Origin: Trichomonas vaginalis G3
Lineage: Eukaryota; Parabasalia; Trichomonadida; Trichomonadidae
Assembly (NCBI RefSeq): GCF_026262505.1
Contig: NC_067208.1
Span: forward strand, 18,175,962-18,239,961
Direction: 5' to 3'
Length of the DNA: 64,000 nucleotides
The notes under the pieces were generated by a model, which made no database searches, was not told the DNA's origin, and was given only the letters and a program-made list of their open reading frames with translations. The translations under genes and the position numbers were made by a program. How positions within the stretch are numbered: the first letter of the stretch is position 1; each line of letters opens with the position of its first letter. Below are positions 40,915 to 51,692 of the stretch, piece after piece.

Positions 40915-41760
40915 GGCAAAAATATATTTTAGGGTAGAAGGGTATATCTAACCTCTTTTCTAACCTCATTTCTAACCTCTTTGAATTTTCATGAATTTTC
41001 ATGAAATTTACACCAAAAATATATTTTAGGGTAGAAGGGTATATCTAACCTCTTTTCTAACCTCTTTTCTACCCTCTTGAATTTTCATGAAATTTACACC
41101 AAAAATATATTTTAGGGTAGAAGGGTATATCTAACCTCTTTTCTAACCTCTTTCTACCCTCTTGAATTTTCATGAAATTTACACCAAAAATATATTTTAG
41201 GGTAGAAGGGTATATCTAACCTCTTTTCTAACCTCTTTTCTACCCTCTTGAATTTTCATGAAATTTACACCAAAAATATACTACTAGGGTCATTTACGAA
41301 GAAATCTCAACAAAGTCTTTACGATGAAGTCTTGACAAAGTCTTTACGAAGAAGTCTCAACAAAGTCTTTACGAAGAAGTCTCAACAAAGTCTTTACGAA
41401 GAAGTCTTAACAAAGTCTTTACGAAGAAATTCATGAAAATTCAAGAGGGTAGAAAAGAGGTTAGAAAAGAGGTTAGATATACGCTTCTACCCTAAAATAT
41501 ATTTTTGGGTCATTTACGAAGAAGTCTCAACAAAGTCTTTACGAAGAAGTCTCAACAAAGTCTTTACGAAGAAGTCTTGACAAAACATTTACGAAGAAAT
41601 TCATGAAAATTCAAGAGGGTAGAAAAGAGGTTAGAAAGAAGGGTTAGATATACCCATTCTACCTAAAATATATTTTTGGGTCATTTACACTCATTTACGA
41701 AGAAATCTCAACAAAGTCTTTACGAAGAAGTCACAATAAAACATCTGTCAAAAACCGCTT
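40915..41760 (+). repeat. Left terminal repeat zone of element 3
   Basis: Four to five ~85-bp units (AATATATTTTAGGGTAGAAG, ATATCTAACCTC runs, GAATTTTCATGAAATTTACA) at 40915-41280. Then come 25-bp units TCTCAACAAAGTCTTTACG at about 41305-41430 and 41520-41720, with inverted copies of the 85-bp unit between them (41430-41505, 41605-41690). Internal inversions make the zone itself palindromic at several scales. The reverse complement of its inner part closes the window at 63870-64000. Confidence 0.8.
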
Positions 41761-41776
41761 TTTAACTTCACTTAAA

Positions 41777-44700
41777 ATGCCACGTAAGCTACGTAAGAAT
41801 ATACGTAAGAGGAAGGGAGCATTGAAACATCCAAAAAGTAAAACTGACACCACAACAACAGTTGCAACAACAAATGCTGAATGACCCCACTATGTTGCAA
41901 CAAATGTCAAGCAATCCTATGCTTTTAAAACGCGAGTTCTTGGTGCACAGAGTGGAGGTTTAAGAGCGGCACTTTTAGCGAAAATGGCAGGCTATGGTGG
42001 AGCTGCAGACGGAACAGCTTATAACCCTCAAAGTCAAATGAATTTGAGTTCACTCAAAAATCAAATAACAGATGTCAAAAGTCAAACATAGACATACAGA
42101 AGCAAATAAGTGAAAACGAAAAGAAACTAGAATATGACAGACACACAAAGAAACTAAATGAGTTAAACGTAGAGAAAAAGAAGAAAGAAGAACAACTGAA
42201 AGAACTAAGTACAGAGCAATATGCGAAAAAAAGTGTCAGAAAAAGCAGCAGAAGTAGCAAAATGGAACAAGATGTCATAAATTTGAAAAACCATACTACT
42301 CGATATAAAGTACTGAAAGATGAAGAGATAAAACAAAAAGCCCTGAAGACATATATGGATAGCGATGAGTATAAAAAAGGAAGTTGAAGCAAATGTAAAG
42401 GCAGAAAAACTTTTACAGTTGCAAAACCAAACCGTACAAGTATGAAAACTTAGCACACAGAAAGTAAAAATAACGACGCGGTTATGCAAAAGGCAATGAA
42501 AAGCTCAGAATATATAAAAGCTAACAATGACTGGTTAGATGCCCAAAGCCAACGCTAAAGCAGCCCGCAGCTTATAGGGTCAATAAGGACAAAAATACAA
42601 GCGGATGAAGACAGTTCAAAATGAAGCTTTAACGAATGCTGACTTTAAGAACGCCTTCGAAGCTCTTCATAGTAAGGTGAAACTAGTGAACGACTTCTCA
42701 TCTGGAAAGAAACTGAAGTCTGAAGGTTTGCGACAAAGAGTTAAAAGAAGTAGCACAAAATATGACGAAAATAACAGATGCAGCAACGAGACAGGCAGTT
42801 CAAAGTGCCTATGACGCCGTTAGAGCAACTGTTGTGGAAAGTCAAGAAAAAGAGTTACAACAGACCAAAACAGACCTAGTAAATGCTTTCTTAAAAACGA
42901 AAAGTCAGGTAGGACATTACGCTGCAGATGGAACATATGTGCCAGCTGGTGGAACTTATATACCAGCTGGTGGAACTTATATACCAGCTGTTGGAATTTA
43001 TATACCACCAAACCCTCCAAGAGAAGCACCTGCACCAGGACTACCTAAAACATTTACATCGTCACATGGACACAGACACAGGCATGCACCAAAACAACAA
43101 CCAAAACCAACAGTTCAACAACCAGCACAACAACCACCTCCACAACCAGCACAACAACCAACAGTTCAAAACCCTGCACAACAACCACCTCCACAACCAG
43201 CACAACAACCAACAGTTCAAAACCCTGCACAACAACCAACAGTTCAAAACCCTGCACAACAACCACCTCCACAACCAGAGCAAGGACATAAAAGAAGTAG
43301 AGAACAAGGAAACCAAGAATTCTTAAAAATGCTTAAAGAAGACTATGGTTACCCAGATACTATTGACTTTAGTGACAGATATAAAGAAGCTATTAGAAAG
43401 TTCAATGAAGGAAATACTGACCCGAACCTATTTAGCTTTATGGCTCAACACCAAATCGGATATAATTTCAAAACCTGGAAAATACAAGCTCGCAAAGGGA
43501 TATGATTTAATAGCATATCATCCAAATGACATGAACGAATTTACTCCGAGATATTTGGTGTCAGAGCTAAATGATGATTCAACTATCTTCATGAAACGCG
43601 TAAAAAATAGAGACGGAACGAAAGAACAGAGGCTTATGAATGCGAATGACTTAAATAGGGAACTTGTTGAAAACGGTCTCGGAATATATGAAATGCCAGC
43701 AGATGAGGTACAAGAAACTCCACAGGAAGAAGTTCAGATACAACCAGACATGGAAGAAATAGTTCAGCAACAACAGCTAGAAGAGCCTGAAGGAAACGAA
43801 CAAGTCCCTCCTTTGGAAACTAACCTCACAGAACTAGATGAAGATTTGGAACAGCCGAAAATTCTTGACCCTCAACAAGAGTATGCGGAGAATATGGAAT
43901 ATTTCCAAGAGTCTAAAAAAAAATTCGGCTGACATAGTAGAAGAATATCGAAAAATGTTTGCCGACATACAAAAGACTCCAACACCAGATGAAAATATTC
44001 AGCATAGAATGGAAGTACTGAAAGAAAATGTACACAAATACAACAACCCTTTTTACTTACGAGCATTTAACGTTCAATCTTCGGATGAACTCGGTGAAAA
44101 TAAAAGGTTAAATTTCAAGAAAACATATAGAAATGAAACATTGTTTAAAGTTCATTCAGAACCTAACCAAGATGGAAACAAACCTACTTTTGTTTCTGCA
44201 GACGATGGAACTACAATGAGATGGGGTCATAAAGCTAACCCGGATAGGTGGTTCATAAACTTACAACCACAATTCCAAGAAGTTGTAGACGCAATGGAAG
44301 TCAATGGTGAACCAGATATAGCTGGTATTTTCAGCGCGGCTTTAATGCCATTGAAAGATATGAAAACATGCAGATATTTTGGACCAGTATGAAATGAACA
44401 TGGCTGATGGAAATAACACCTGACGTTCTAAAACATTTATCTCAAAGAACTACACAGAACCATAGAGATGGTATATTTGGTGAAGAGTTTAGAAAGAAAG
44501 TTAGGGAGAGCGAAGGAAGAGAACCTATTGTACATGACCTTGCAAACGAAAGTTTACAAAATGTCATAAAAACTTACTTTGCAGACAATGAACCGAGAAG
44601 GGATGAATATTTAAAAAACTCAAATGGACAGTACCAAATGAAATGTTAGTATTGAAAAACATGTTCCTTGACAAAATAAAACACAACTACAGAAATAAAC

Positions 44701-45120
44701 GACGCAAGACTGAAAGATTGGGTAGAAGCTTTCCCATTCACAAAAGATATAGTTTGGTAACATGGAAAGAAAACCAGAATGGCTACAAAAACATATATTT
44801 GGAAACGAGCTTATTCCATATGGACAGGCACTGTTTGAAGAGCTTGAACCGGAAACTCAGGAAAGAGTCATACAAACAACAATACGCGAAGACTCAAATA
44901 CAAACTATTGACAAACTCTTCTAGGATATAGGTTACCTGAGATGGCGCGACCAGAGCCAAAAGGCAAAAAAGGACATGGGAAATTTGCAACATACTAGAT
45001 GAACATAATGCAAAGATGCAACAACTTCAAGCAGAGGGCAATGAAGGAAAAAGAAGAGTTAAAAACTCAGTCAGGAAGAAAGTAAAGCTTGGTCCACGTG
45101 GGTTCTATTATGACATATAA
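41777..45120 (+). pseudogene. Remnant of one or more large virion-type genes (coiled-coil, Pro/Gln-rich), broken
   Basis: Begins with a very basic peptide (MPRKLRKNIRKRKGALKHPK) in a CTTAAAATG context, which recalls core peptides that condense DNA. A long charged coiled-coil region follows, then YVPAGGTYIPAGG repeats, a PAQQPPPQ-rich stretch (43090-43280), an acidic Gln/Glu-rich part, a globular part (TMRWGHKANPDRWFINLQPQ) and a basic end (KRRVKNSVRKKVKLGPRG). Placed directly before the capsid gene, it is probably a structural or core protein region. It is broken at roughly ten places, so the original gene number is unclear. Confidence 0.6.
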
Positions 45121-45196
45121 ATCCAACTATTCTATATTTTTACTCATATGAAATGTACGCCGCTTCAGAATAATAACGCCAACAGTTTTGGATGCT

Positions 45197-46762
45197 ATGA
45201 ATGGAAATGTTTCCGAATGGTATAACGAATGCGACAATGCCATTAGAAGGTCAGAAATAGTTCCTGGAACTTACGAATATACAACTGCTGTTTCTTATGG
45301 AAACGTAGGTGAGTTTGGAGAAGGTTCTTCAACAACAGTAGATATTGCTTGCGACAGGTTTCATATAATTTCTATTGACAACTCATTCTTATACGTGGAA
45401 CAAGACATTGAAATAAAACCTTCTGCCAAGTTGTCTGACAAGAAAGGTTGCAATGGAATTTTCTATGTCGGATACCAATATGCTCCAGAAGTTTTCATGG
45501 GATATAAGATATATTCTAACTCTGACTTAGTTCAAACAGTAACATGGGCAAACTATGAATGGTTCGCTTTGAGAAACTCAGTACAACCACAAGCTAGAGA
45601 ACAAACAGACCAGTATGCAACTATTGAGAAAATAAGAAGACTTGACCCTAACGTTCCAGGAGTTTATGTTAACCTTTCTGGACAAACTGCAGCAGCAGTA
45701 ACCAAAGTAAAACTGAAACTTAGAGTTCCTTTGTCATCTTTCCTCATCTTCAGGTTTTTAAGATACTTGCCAAACTGGGCAGGAAAAATTTCTATCGAAC
45801 TTACTCCAAGCAAAAATAACTTAGTCATTGCACCAACACAAGACCCATTCACTCTTACAGACGTAAAGGGAGCAAATCAAACGTCATTCGCCGAATTTTG
45901 CAAAGACAAAGTTGACTTAGACTTTGGTTTCTCAAACCTCAACACTGATGTAAACTACTACTTCAATGCTGCTGGAACTGCTTGGGACCCAGTTAAGTTC
46001 ACATGCGAAAAGTTTGAATGCAAGAGAATAGAAAGCAGACTTGCAGTCTATATGTTGGACCCAGATATTTCAAATGCTTTAGCTGCCAAATATATTGCAG
46101 TTCCACTTATGTTCCCTATACACCAAATATCTGTCAAAGACTTTGCAGGTGAAGTTGGAAACCAAAGTGCTGACCCAGGTGCAAGAACAGATATTGCTTT
46201 AACAACTGCAATGAAACATGCAGATACTATGTTTGTACTGTTCAGACGAACTATAAATGACTATTCTTGCTTCTACAACCCTGGTATTAAATACCATATA
46301 AACATAGATGGCAAATACTATCCAAGAGAAGAATATTCTACAGTTGAGGATATGAGGTCATACAACTTGACATTAGATGCTATGAACTTTAACAACAACT
46401 TCACAACAACCATTAACCCTGAAATGCAAAGTTCTATTATGCCATATGTGAAAGTATGGACTCATACAGGAGGTCAAAAAACTCAATATACAAATGGAGA
46501 CCGTTCAAACTTTTGGCTTGGCATTCCATTTGCTGACTCAGAAGACTTTATGGGTGGTATTTCAACTGTTGGTACAGTTCAAATACAATATACTGGTGAC
46601 AGAGACGGTCCAGATGAATTGAAAGCAAAGAAGTTTACAAAACCAATAGCACTTTTCACGGAAGATGCTCTTTTGAAGATTCGTTCGATGAAACCTGCTG
46701 GGGCTCCTCAGATTGGCATAACGACAGCTTCCATCGAGCAGATTTTGGCAGCAGGTCAGTAA
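45197..46762 (+). CDS. Major capsid protein (Polinton double jelly-roll type), element 3
   Basis: About 521 residues from the first ATG in frame at 45197; the exact start is uncertain. Beta-rich with Polinton-capsid features: DRFHIISIDNSFLYVEQDIE, GIFYVGYQYAPEVFMGYKI, LKLRVPLSSFLIFRFLRYLP, ISIELTPSKNNLVI. Alignable by eye with the element 1 capsid only in patches. It is followed on the opposite strand by a 139-residue gene whose end overlaps it by 107 bases. It forms the icosahedral shell of the particle. Confidence 0.75.
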   Translation: MNGNVSEWYNECDNAIRRSEIVPGTYEYTTAVSYGNVGEFGEGSSTTVDIACDRFHIISIDNSFLYVEQDIEIKPSAKLSDKKGCNGIFYVGYQYAPEVFMGYKIYSNSDLVQTVTWANYEWFALRNSVQPQAREQTDQYATIEKIRRLDPNVPGVYVNLSGQTAAAVTKVKLKLRVPLSSFLIFRFLRYLPNWAGKISIELTPSKNNLVIAPTQDPFTLTDVKGANQTSFAEFCKDKVDLDFGFSNLNTDVNYYFNAAGTAWDPVKFTCEKFECKRIESRLAVYMLDPDISNALAAKYIAVPLMFPIHQISVKDFAGEVGNQSADPGARTDIALTTAMKHADTMFVLFRRTINDYSCFYNPGIKYHINIDGKYYPREEYSTVEDMRSYNLTLDAMNFNNNFTTTINPEMQSSIMPYVKVWTHTGGQKTQYTNGDRSNFWLGIPFADSEDFMGGISTVGTVQIQYTGDRDGPDELKAKKFTKPIALFTEDALLKIRSMKPAGAPQIGITTASIEQILAAGQ

Positions 46763-47075
46763 GTTGTTCTTGAACTGACTTCTCTCCGTCAAATATTGAC
46801 AGTACGCCAGTTTTGATATAATATTGTATTAAAAACTTTCCTTTAGAAATATCGGTCAGTTTTGTTGTTATATTTTTGTCAACGTCAAGAACTTTCACCA
46901 TCTCGGTTATACCAACTTTCTTTGCTTTATGAAAATATTTTGGTTCAGCAAAGACTGCTATTCTATAACATTTTCCATTGTTTGTATAAAGAACTACTCT
47001 GTCAATGAACTTGTATTGTTTGTGTGTGTAAACTTTGTTTTGCTTCAATTCGAAGAGATATCCGAATACGTCCAT
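46656..47075 (-). CDS. Unknown protein, 139 aa, overlapping the capsid gene end
   Basis: 139 residues, MDVFGYLFELKQNKVYTHKQ; mixed strands and a basic middle, with a polar tail (EEPQQVSSNESSKEHLP) that lies antisense to the capsid gene. It is divergent from the gene at 47094, only 18 bases apart, so the two share a tiny promoter region. No family recognised. Confidence 0.5.
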   Translation of the reverse strand: MDVFGYLFELKQNKVYTHKQYKFIDRVVLYTNNGKCYRIAVFAEPKYFHKAKKVGITEMVKVLDVDKNITTKLTDISKGKFLIQYYIKTGVLSIFDGEKSVQEQLTDLLPKSARWKLSLCQSEEPQQVSSNESSKEHLP

Positions 47076-47093
47076 CTTTTTATTCTCAGTAAA

Positions 47094-47582
47094 ATGTCAT
47101 TTCCGAAAAATAGAAGCGTAAGTGTTTCAAAAGGTTTAATGGCGGTGGCAGATGTGAAGTTAAATTCACCAACTCAAACAAACAGTCAAAGTGTTGTTGT
47201 CAATGTCAAAGAAAGAGATGTTGAAGTGGGGAAACCATACGAAGACGAAGATGGTATAACAATAGTTCCTGTAAAAGAACAACCAACATATCCTGAAGTT
47301 AGCAGAGACTTAAGTTCTGTTGCAGATATTCGAAACGACTACCAACAACTTAAAGACAAACTTAAAACTCAGGAGAAGATTTGTCAGGCTTTAGGTATAA
47401 TGTTAAACTTGGTTGAGCACAACCCTGTAAAAGTGAACTCATATGTCATTGCACCTCATGAAGTTTTGAAAGAACTATTGAAACTTTTGACAGAGGCAGA
47501 CGATATAAACATCAAAGAAATAGAACCGACGTTAGTTGCTGTGGTGTTTCATATAATGTCATTGACAAGATATACGTTATGA
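47094..47582 (+). CDS. Unknown virion-module protein, 162 aa
   Basis: The start at 47094 follows TTTTATTCTCAGTAAAATG, with TCAGT resembling an initiator. The basic beginning (MSFPKNRSVSVSKG) is followed by an acidic linker (GKPYEDEDGITIVPVKEQP), then a helical block with a coiled coil (NDYQQLKDKLKTQEKICQAL). Same plan as 26756-27457 of element 2, which suggests a conserved Maverick protein. The stop overlaps the ATG of the next small frame (ATGA). Confidence 0.5.
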   Translation: MSFPKNRSVSVSKGLMAVADVKLNSPTQTNSQSVVVNVKERDVEVGKPYEDEDGITIVPVKEQPTYPEVSRDLSSVADIRNDYQQLKDKLKTQEKICQALGIMLNLVEHNPVKVNSYVIAPHEVLKELLKLLTEADDINIKEIEPTLVAVVFHIMSLTRYTL

Positions 47583-47674
47583 AAGGAGGTGAAACGTTGA
47601 ACTTAAAATATAGTTTCCCAGACGTCATAAAAATATTTGACGACCACAACATTTCATTAAAATTTACTTGCTAA
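47579..47674 (+). CDS. Small frame of 31 codons coupled by ATGA overlap
   Basis: MKGGETLNLKYSFPDVIKIF and ten further residues. The ATG overlaps the previous stop and the TAA ends four bases before the ATG of the 268-aa gene. The exact packing suggests a real coupled cistron, but there is no other support. Confidence 0.3.
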   Translation: MKGGETLNLKYSFPDVIKIFDDHNISLKFTC

Positions 47675-47678
47675 GTAA

Positions 47679-48485
47679 ATGGCAGAAGACATAGTGGTTT
47701 ATACTATTACGACTAAAAACCCTGAGTCATATAATTCTATAACAACAAACTTACAAAGTCCTCAAGGACGGTATTGTAAACTAACTTTAAACACAATGAC
47801 GACTAAAGCCTGTTTTGCTCTTTTGACACCAGAAGATTTTATTGTTGTGAATGGTAAAAAATACTTCTTTGAAGATACTTACTCAGATATACCACCAACA
47901 GGTTTTGTTGACTTATTTAATACTTTAAGGACGGATGTAACATGTGCTGCAACTAGAGCAGGTTTCATTATGTTTGGATGTCCGACTGAGTTTACTATAA
48001 ACGATATGAGCTATAATACAAAACTTATATCTGGTTTTTACTACCAACAGTTTCCTATAACAGGAAAAGGTGTCATACAAGGTTTGTCTGTTCCATTGAC
48101 TTTAAGTACACCTATTTTATATATTGTTTCAAACTTAGGTTCAAAGTGCTATTCGAATGTCGACAGAAACTACTATGACCAAAAGATACTCATGCGTATA
48201 AACAACACTTTCTCTGCTGGTTTGCCTATTGTTCATTCGAATGCAGAGTTTTCAGCTTTAGTAAACTCAAACACTTTAGCAAACATAAACTTAACCTTAG
48301 TTGACGCAAACTTTGTTCCTGTAAAACTTTTATGTCCTATGTATTTGTCAATGACGGCAGAAAGTTTCGAATTGGAAGATGCAACTGGTGAAAGTATTGT
48401 ACTACAAGAACAACTTCAACAACAAATAGCTCAAGAACAACAAATGCAACAAATGGAACAAATGCAACAACAAAGTCAAGAATAA
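47679..48485 (+). CDS. Candidate minor capsid (penton-like) protein, 268 aa
   Basis: 268 residues, beta-rich, with start context GCTAAGTAAATG. Blocks NTKLISGFYYQQFP, ILMRINNTFSAGLPI and LANINLTLVDANFVPVKLL match the 245-residue element 2 protein at 27955-28692 in order and spacing. The C-terminal 30 residues are a Gln/Met-rich tail (QEQQMQQMEQMQQQSQE). It lies between capsid and helicase. A penton or other minor capsid role is inferred. Confidence 0.5.
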   Translation: MAEDIVVYTITTKNPESYNSITTNLQSPQGRYCKLTLNTMTTKACFALLTPEDFIVVNGKKYFFEDTYSDIPPTGFVDLFNTLRTDVTCAATRAGFIMFGCPTEFTINDMSYNTKLISGFYYQQFPITGKGVIQGLSVPLTLSTPILYIVSNLGSKCYSNVDRNYYDQKILMRINNTFSAGLPIVHSNAEFSALVNSNTLANINLTLVDANFVPVKLLCPMYLSMTAESFELEDATGESIVLQEQLQQQIAQEQQMQQMEQMQQQSQE

Positions 48486-48512
48486 AAAAAATATTTTTTT
48501 TATTTTTATAAA

Positions 48513-49748
48513 AATGTACAGAATAGACGTTTCAGATTTTTATGACTTCCAAGCGTTCAGAAATATGTGTCCATTAGAGACTATAACAAAGCAGTCGAGA
48601 ATTTGAAACGTTTAGTCACTTATGTCGACTCTGCCCCAGAATGTTATGTTATGAAAGAATGGGATGTAGTCTTTAACAAACCAAGAGCAACAATAGTTTC
48701 AGAACAAGAATGTAGACAGAAACTTAAGAAAATAAAAGTCGTACAAGTTGGTATGAAGATGTTAGATGCTTGGGATATCTTATTGTCAAAACTTGAAGAT
48801 TTTTCAGTTCGTGGTATAAAGTTCTATACACCATCTCCAAACTTCTATTCTATCTTCACTGGATATAAATACGAACAAGTAGAATGGAAAGAAAATATTA
48901 TAGAAGCTTGGTTAGACCATGTCAAAGAAATTATATGCAATGGAAACGAAAGAGTCTATGAGTATATCTTATGTTGGTTTGCAAACATCTTACAACATCC
49001 AAGTGCTAAAAATGAAACTGCTCTCATTATAATTGGAAAACAAGGAACTGGTAAGAACACATTCTTTACAGATATTTTGTGCAAACTGTTAGAGGGCTAT
49101 TCGAACCCGAATATGACAAACTTAGAAAACATCTGCGGTAAATTTAACTCCTCAATAGAGAATATGAAACTTATAGTTTGCAATGAACTTCAAAGTATAG
49201 ATACAACAAAAGTTTTGAACTCAGATGCTTTGAAGAGTCTTATAACAGACAAAGTTGGAGTTGTTGAAAGAAAATATAAAGACCAAAGAGTTTGTGAAAA
49301 TGTTGCAAACTTCATTATGGTTTCAAACAACGCCGTTCCGATGAAGTTAGAAAGTTCTGACAGAAGATATGTAGTTGTCAGAACGTCAGAAGCTCATATG
49401 CAAGATACAGAATATTTTGACGACTTAGCAGAAACTTTGACACCTAACTTTTACAACCACTTGTTCTCATATTTCATGACATTAGATATTTCAAAGTTCA
49501 ATCCAAGACAAATTCCACATACCGAAGAAAGACAAACATTGTTAGAAGCAAACAAGAGTGTATATGAACTGTTTATAGATGAGACTAACTTTGAGTGTTT
49601 AGATGAAAGGTCATTGTACGACTCGTATAAACAGTATTGTCAAGAGTATGGTTATATGGCAGCGTCTAAACGAACATTCTTGGCAAATGTCAAAAATCTT
49701 TTAGATGTTCAGAATGGTGTATATACAAAGAAAAATTTTTATGAGTAA
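48513..49748 (+). pseudogene. Superfamily 3 (D5-like) helicase, element 3, lightly broken near its start
   Basis: About 400 codons; from 48567 the frame is open for 393 residues. Walker A GKQGTGKNTF, Walker B-like LIVCNELQS, motif C FIMVSNN and a C-terminal winged-helix-like part (SLYDSYKQYCQEYGYMAASK). It corresponds to the helicase half of the element 1/2 protein; the AEP primase half is absent. It unwinds DNA in replication. About one break near the beginning. Confidence 0.75.
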
Positions 49749-49783
49749 ATTTTAAAAAAATATTTTTTTATCCGATAGAAAAG

Positions 49784-50203
49784 ATGGCAAAATTCATCTC
49801 AGTAAACAAGTACATGACAGAAGTCAAAGAAGAACTAGACCCATTCGCATATTTGAATGTTTACTTCTACCATTTTGAAAAGTCTACATTTGACAAAGTT
49901 TGGAACATCGAACCAGTTAAGTTTGCTATTGTGACTAAAAATGGTGCGAAATTTGAAGACTTAGACATTGACGGTATGTTGACAGTCAAAGAAAATTTTG
50001 ACAGAAAGTTCTCAAAACTCGAAGAAGGCAAAGCATACAAACTTGTTATACCTTATGAACCAAAGAAAGCAGACGACTATGAATATTATGAGTCTAAGAT
50101 AGTTGAAGTTCAAGGTAAATTGGGTAAAAAGATTTTAGAGTCTAAGCCAGTGTTTGCTCCTAAAGAGGAAGAGAACATTGACATTGACCCAGAAATGTTC
50201 TAA
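49784..50203 (+). CDS. Conserved Maverick protein of unknown function, 139 aa (relative of 4275-4754)
   Basis: Starts MAKFISVNKYMTEVKEEL; shares VYF, WNIEPVKFAI, a FD-x-KF region, YKLVIPYEPK and KIVEVQGKLGKKIL with the 159-residue protein of elements 1 and 2. Acidic C-terminus (EEENIDIDPEMF). It is convergent with the 149-residue gene at 50220; in element 1 the two relatives lie at opposite ends of the element. Confidence 0.6.
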   Translation: MAKFISVNKYMTEVKEELDPFAYLNVYFYHFEKSTFDKVWNIEPVKFAIVTKNGAKFEDLDIDGMLTVKENFDRKFSKLEEGKAYKLVIPYEPKKADDYEYYESKIVEVQGKLGKKILESKPVFAPKEEENIDIDPEMF

Positions 50204-50219
50204 AAATAAAATTTTATTT

Positions 50220-50669
50220 TTACATGTCAAATTTCTTTTTCTCTGGCTCTGGTTCTTTCTTCTCTTCTTCTACTTTCTTTTCTTTCTTTTCTCTCTTCTT
50301 CTTCTTCTCTGGTGGAGTTATGTCAAATTTGGCGCAACCATATTTATGTAAAAGTTCTTTGTCCTTTAATAGCTCATCTATTCTGTTTTCTATTTCATCT
50401 TCAAGAACAGCGCATGTGTCTTCTTTGCATTCTAAGAACTTTTGTTGGACTTCATCTTTCCAATCGGCGTCATCTCTGTCAACAAGTCTGTCATTGACAA
50501 ACTTAAAGACTGCTCTTTGTAATGTTTTATGGTTCTTGTCATATTCCCAGAAACAGAACTTTAGAACAAATTCACCTTTCTTGTTTACACTATGTAAGAT
50601 TTTATGGTCGACAGATGTTTTGCTGTCAAAAAGTTTGTCTCGAATATAGATAGCGAAATCGCTAGACAT
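50220..50669 (-). CDS. Conserved Maverick protein of unknown function, 149 aa (relative of 20024-20359)
   Basis: Starts MSSDFAIYIRDKLF at 50669 (GAAAATG). FVLKFCFWEYDKNHKTL and QQKFLECKEDTCAVLEDEI match the element 1 protein. It has an extra C-terminal tail of Lys/Glu/Pro repeats (KKKREKKEKKVEEEKKEPE), unstructured and highly charged. Function unknown. Confidence 0.6.
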   Translation of the reverse strand: MSSDFAIYIRDKLFDSKTSVDHKILHSVNKKGEFVLKFCFWEYDKNHKTLQRAVFKFVNDRLVDRDDADWKDEVQQKFLECKEDTCAVLEDEIENRIDELLKDKELLHKYGCAKFDITPPEKKKKREKKEKKVEEEKKEPEPEKKKFDM

Positions 50670-50705
50670 TTTCAAAAAGATAAAAATTTTAATTTTCTAA
50701 AAAAT

Positions 50706-51583
50706 ATGTTAGAAAAAAAGTTTGCTGACATTGACAAAAAATTTGAGAATGTTTTAAATAAGAACAAGAGGAAGTTGGAAAATGCTCAGATAAAGCCTAT
50801 ACATGACAAGTTCTTATTTGCTCAGAATGGTATAAACAGGTCTAATCGCACCACCTGGGTCGGGTAAGACTTTTCACTTATCTTAAAATGGCTGCACAAC
50901 AACAAGAACTAGATGAGAAGAACCCATTCTATGAGTTAGTAGTCATTTGTAGTACTTCTGGTCAATTTGACCAAACCGTAAATTCGTTCAAAGATATTAT
51001 AAAAAAGTCTAAGTTAGTATGTATAAAAGACTCTGAGTTGTTGGATTGGATAAAGAAGTACCAAAGAAGAGTTTTGAAGTACAATGCTATAAATGAGTAT
51101 GTCAATTCTAAGTTTAAAGACCCAAATGAGGAAATGCAGAGAATATTAGAGAAGAAACACTTCAGAAACAAACAGAAAGAGATAGAATACATTTCGAAGA
51201 AATTGCAATCTTACGATTGGAAGACTTACCCTCATAGATGTCTTCTTATCTTAGATGACTTTGCTTCTCATCCTTTGTTAAAGAACAGAGAACAAGACAT
51301 GTGTCGAATTCTCAAGAAGCTCAGACACTTTAACATCTCAGTTGTCATTTGTGTACAGACAGCAAAGAGTTTAAGTAAGGATGTTAAAAGAATACTTACT
51401 GATATCATACTTTTCCCTGGATTGTCCGAAGACGATTTCATGGAACTTATGAAAGAGTCCATGGCAGGTAAGTTTGACAGACATGAACTATGGGAGAAGT
51501 ACAAAGTCATACAAGACCCTCATACTTCTTTCAGAATTCATATCTACGCAAACAAAGTTCAAATTGTAAAAAGTCAAGCTTGA
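50706..51583 (+). pseudogene. Genome-packaging ATPase (A32-like), element 3, broken
   Basis: The N-terminal coiled-coil-like region (MLEKKFADIDKKFENVLNKN) is followed by a P-loop region APPGSGKT, Walker B CLLILDDFASH and a sensor-like stretch FNISVVICVQTAKSLSKDVK. Same family as the ATPases of elements 1 and 2 but strongly diverged. About one break; the C-terminal 230 codons are open. Confidence 0.75.
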
Positions 51584-51692
51584 AAAATAAAGAGTTTAGT
51601 CTTAGTAAGTCTGTTGTGGTGCTGGGGCTGTCGGTTCTTCTGGCTTTGGAAGGCATTCAGGAAGAGGAACGTGAGACATTCGTTTGTGTCCT

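Noticed and set aside
41248-41436. A repetitive protein frame of 62 codons (KKSQQSLYDEVLTKSLRR type)
   Set aside because: It is produced by 25-bp tandem repeats of the element 3 terminal zone; the three frames repeat every 75 bases with no sign of coding constraint.
42075-42489. Minus-strand Phe/Ser/Cys-rich frames resembling membrane proteins
   Set aside because: They are antisense to the Lys/Glu-rich coiled-coil region; the composition follows from that.
43054-43316. Minus-strand frames rich in Val/Leu/Trp opposite 43050-43320
   Set aside because: They are the antisense of the Pro/Gln-rich repeat in the plus-strand virion gene and carry no independent signal.
50224-50649. A plus-strand Ser/Phe-rich frame of 141 codons
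   Set aside because: It is antisense to the 149-residue conserved protein, whose similarity to the element 1 gene supports the minus strand.
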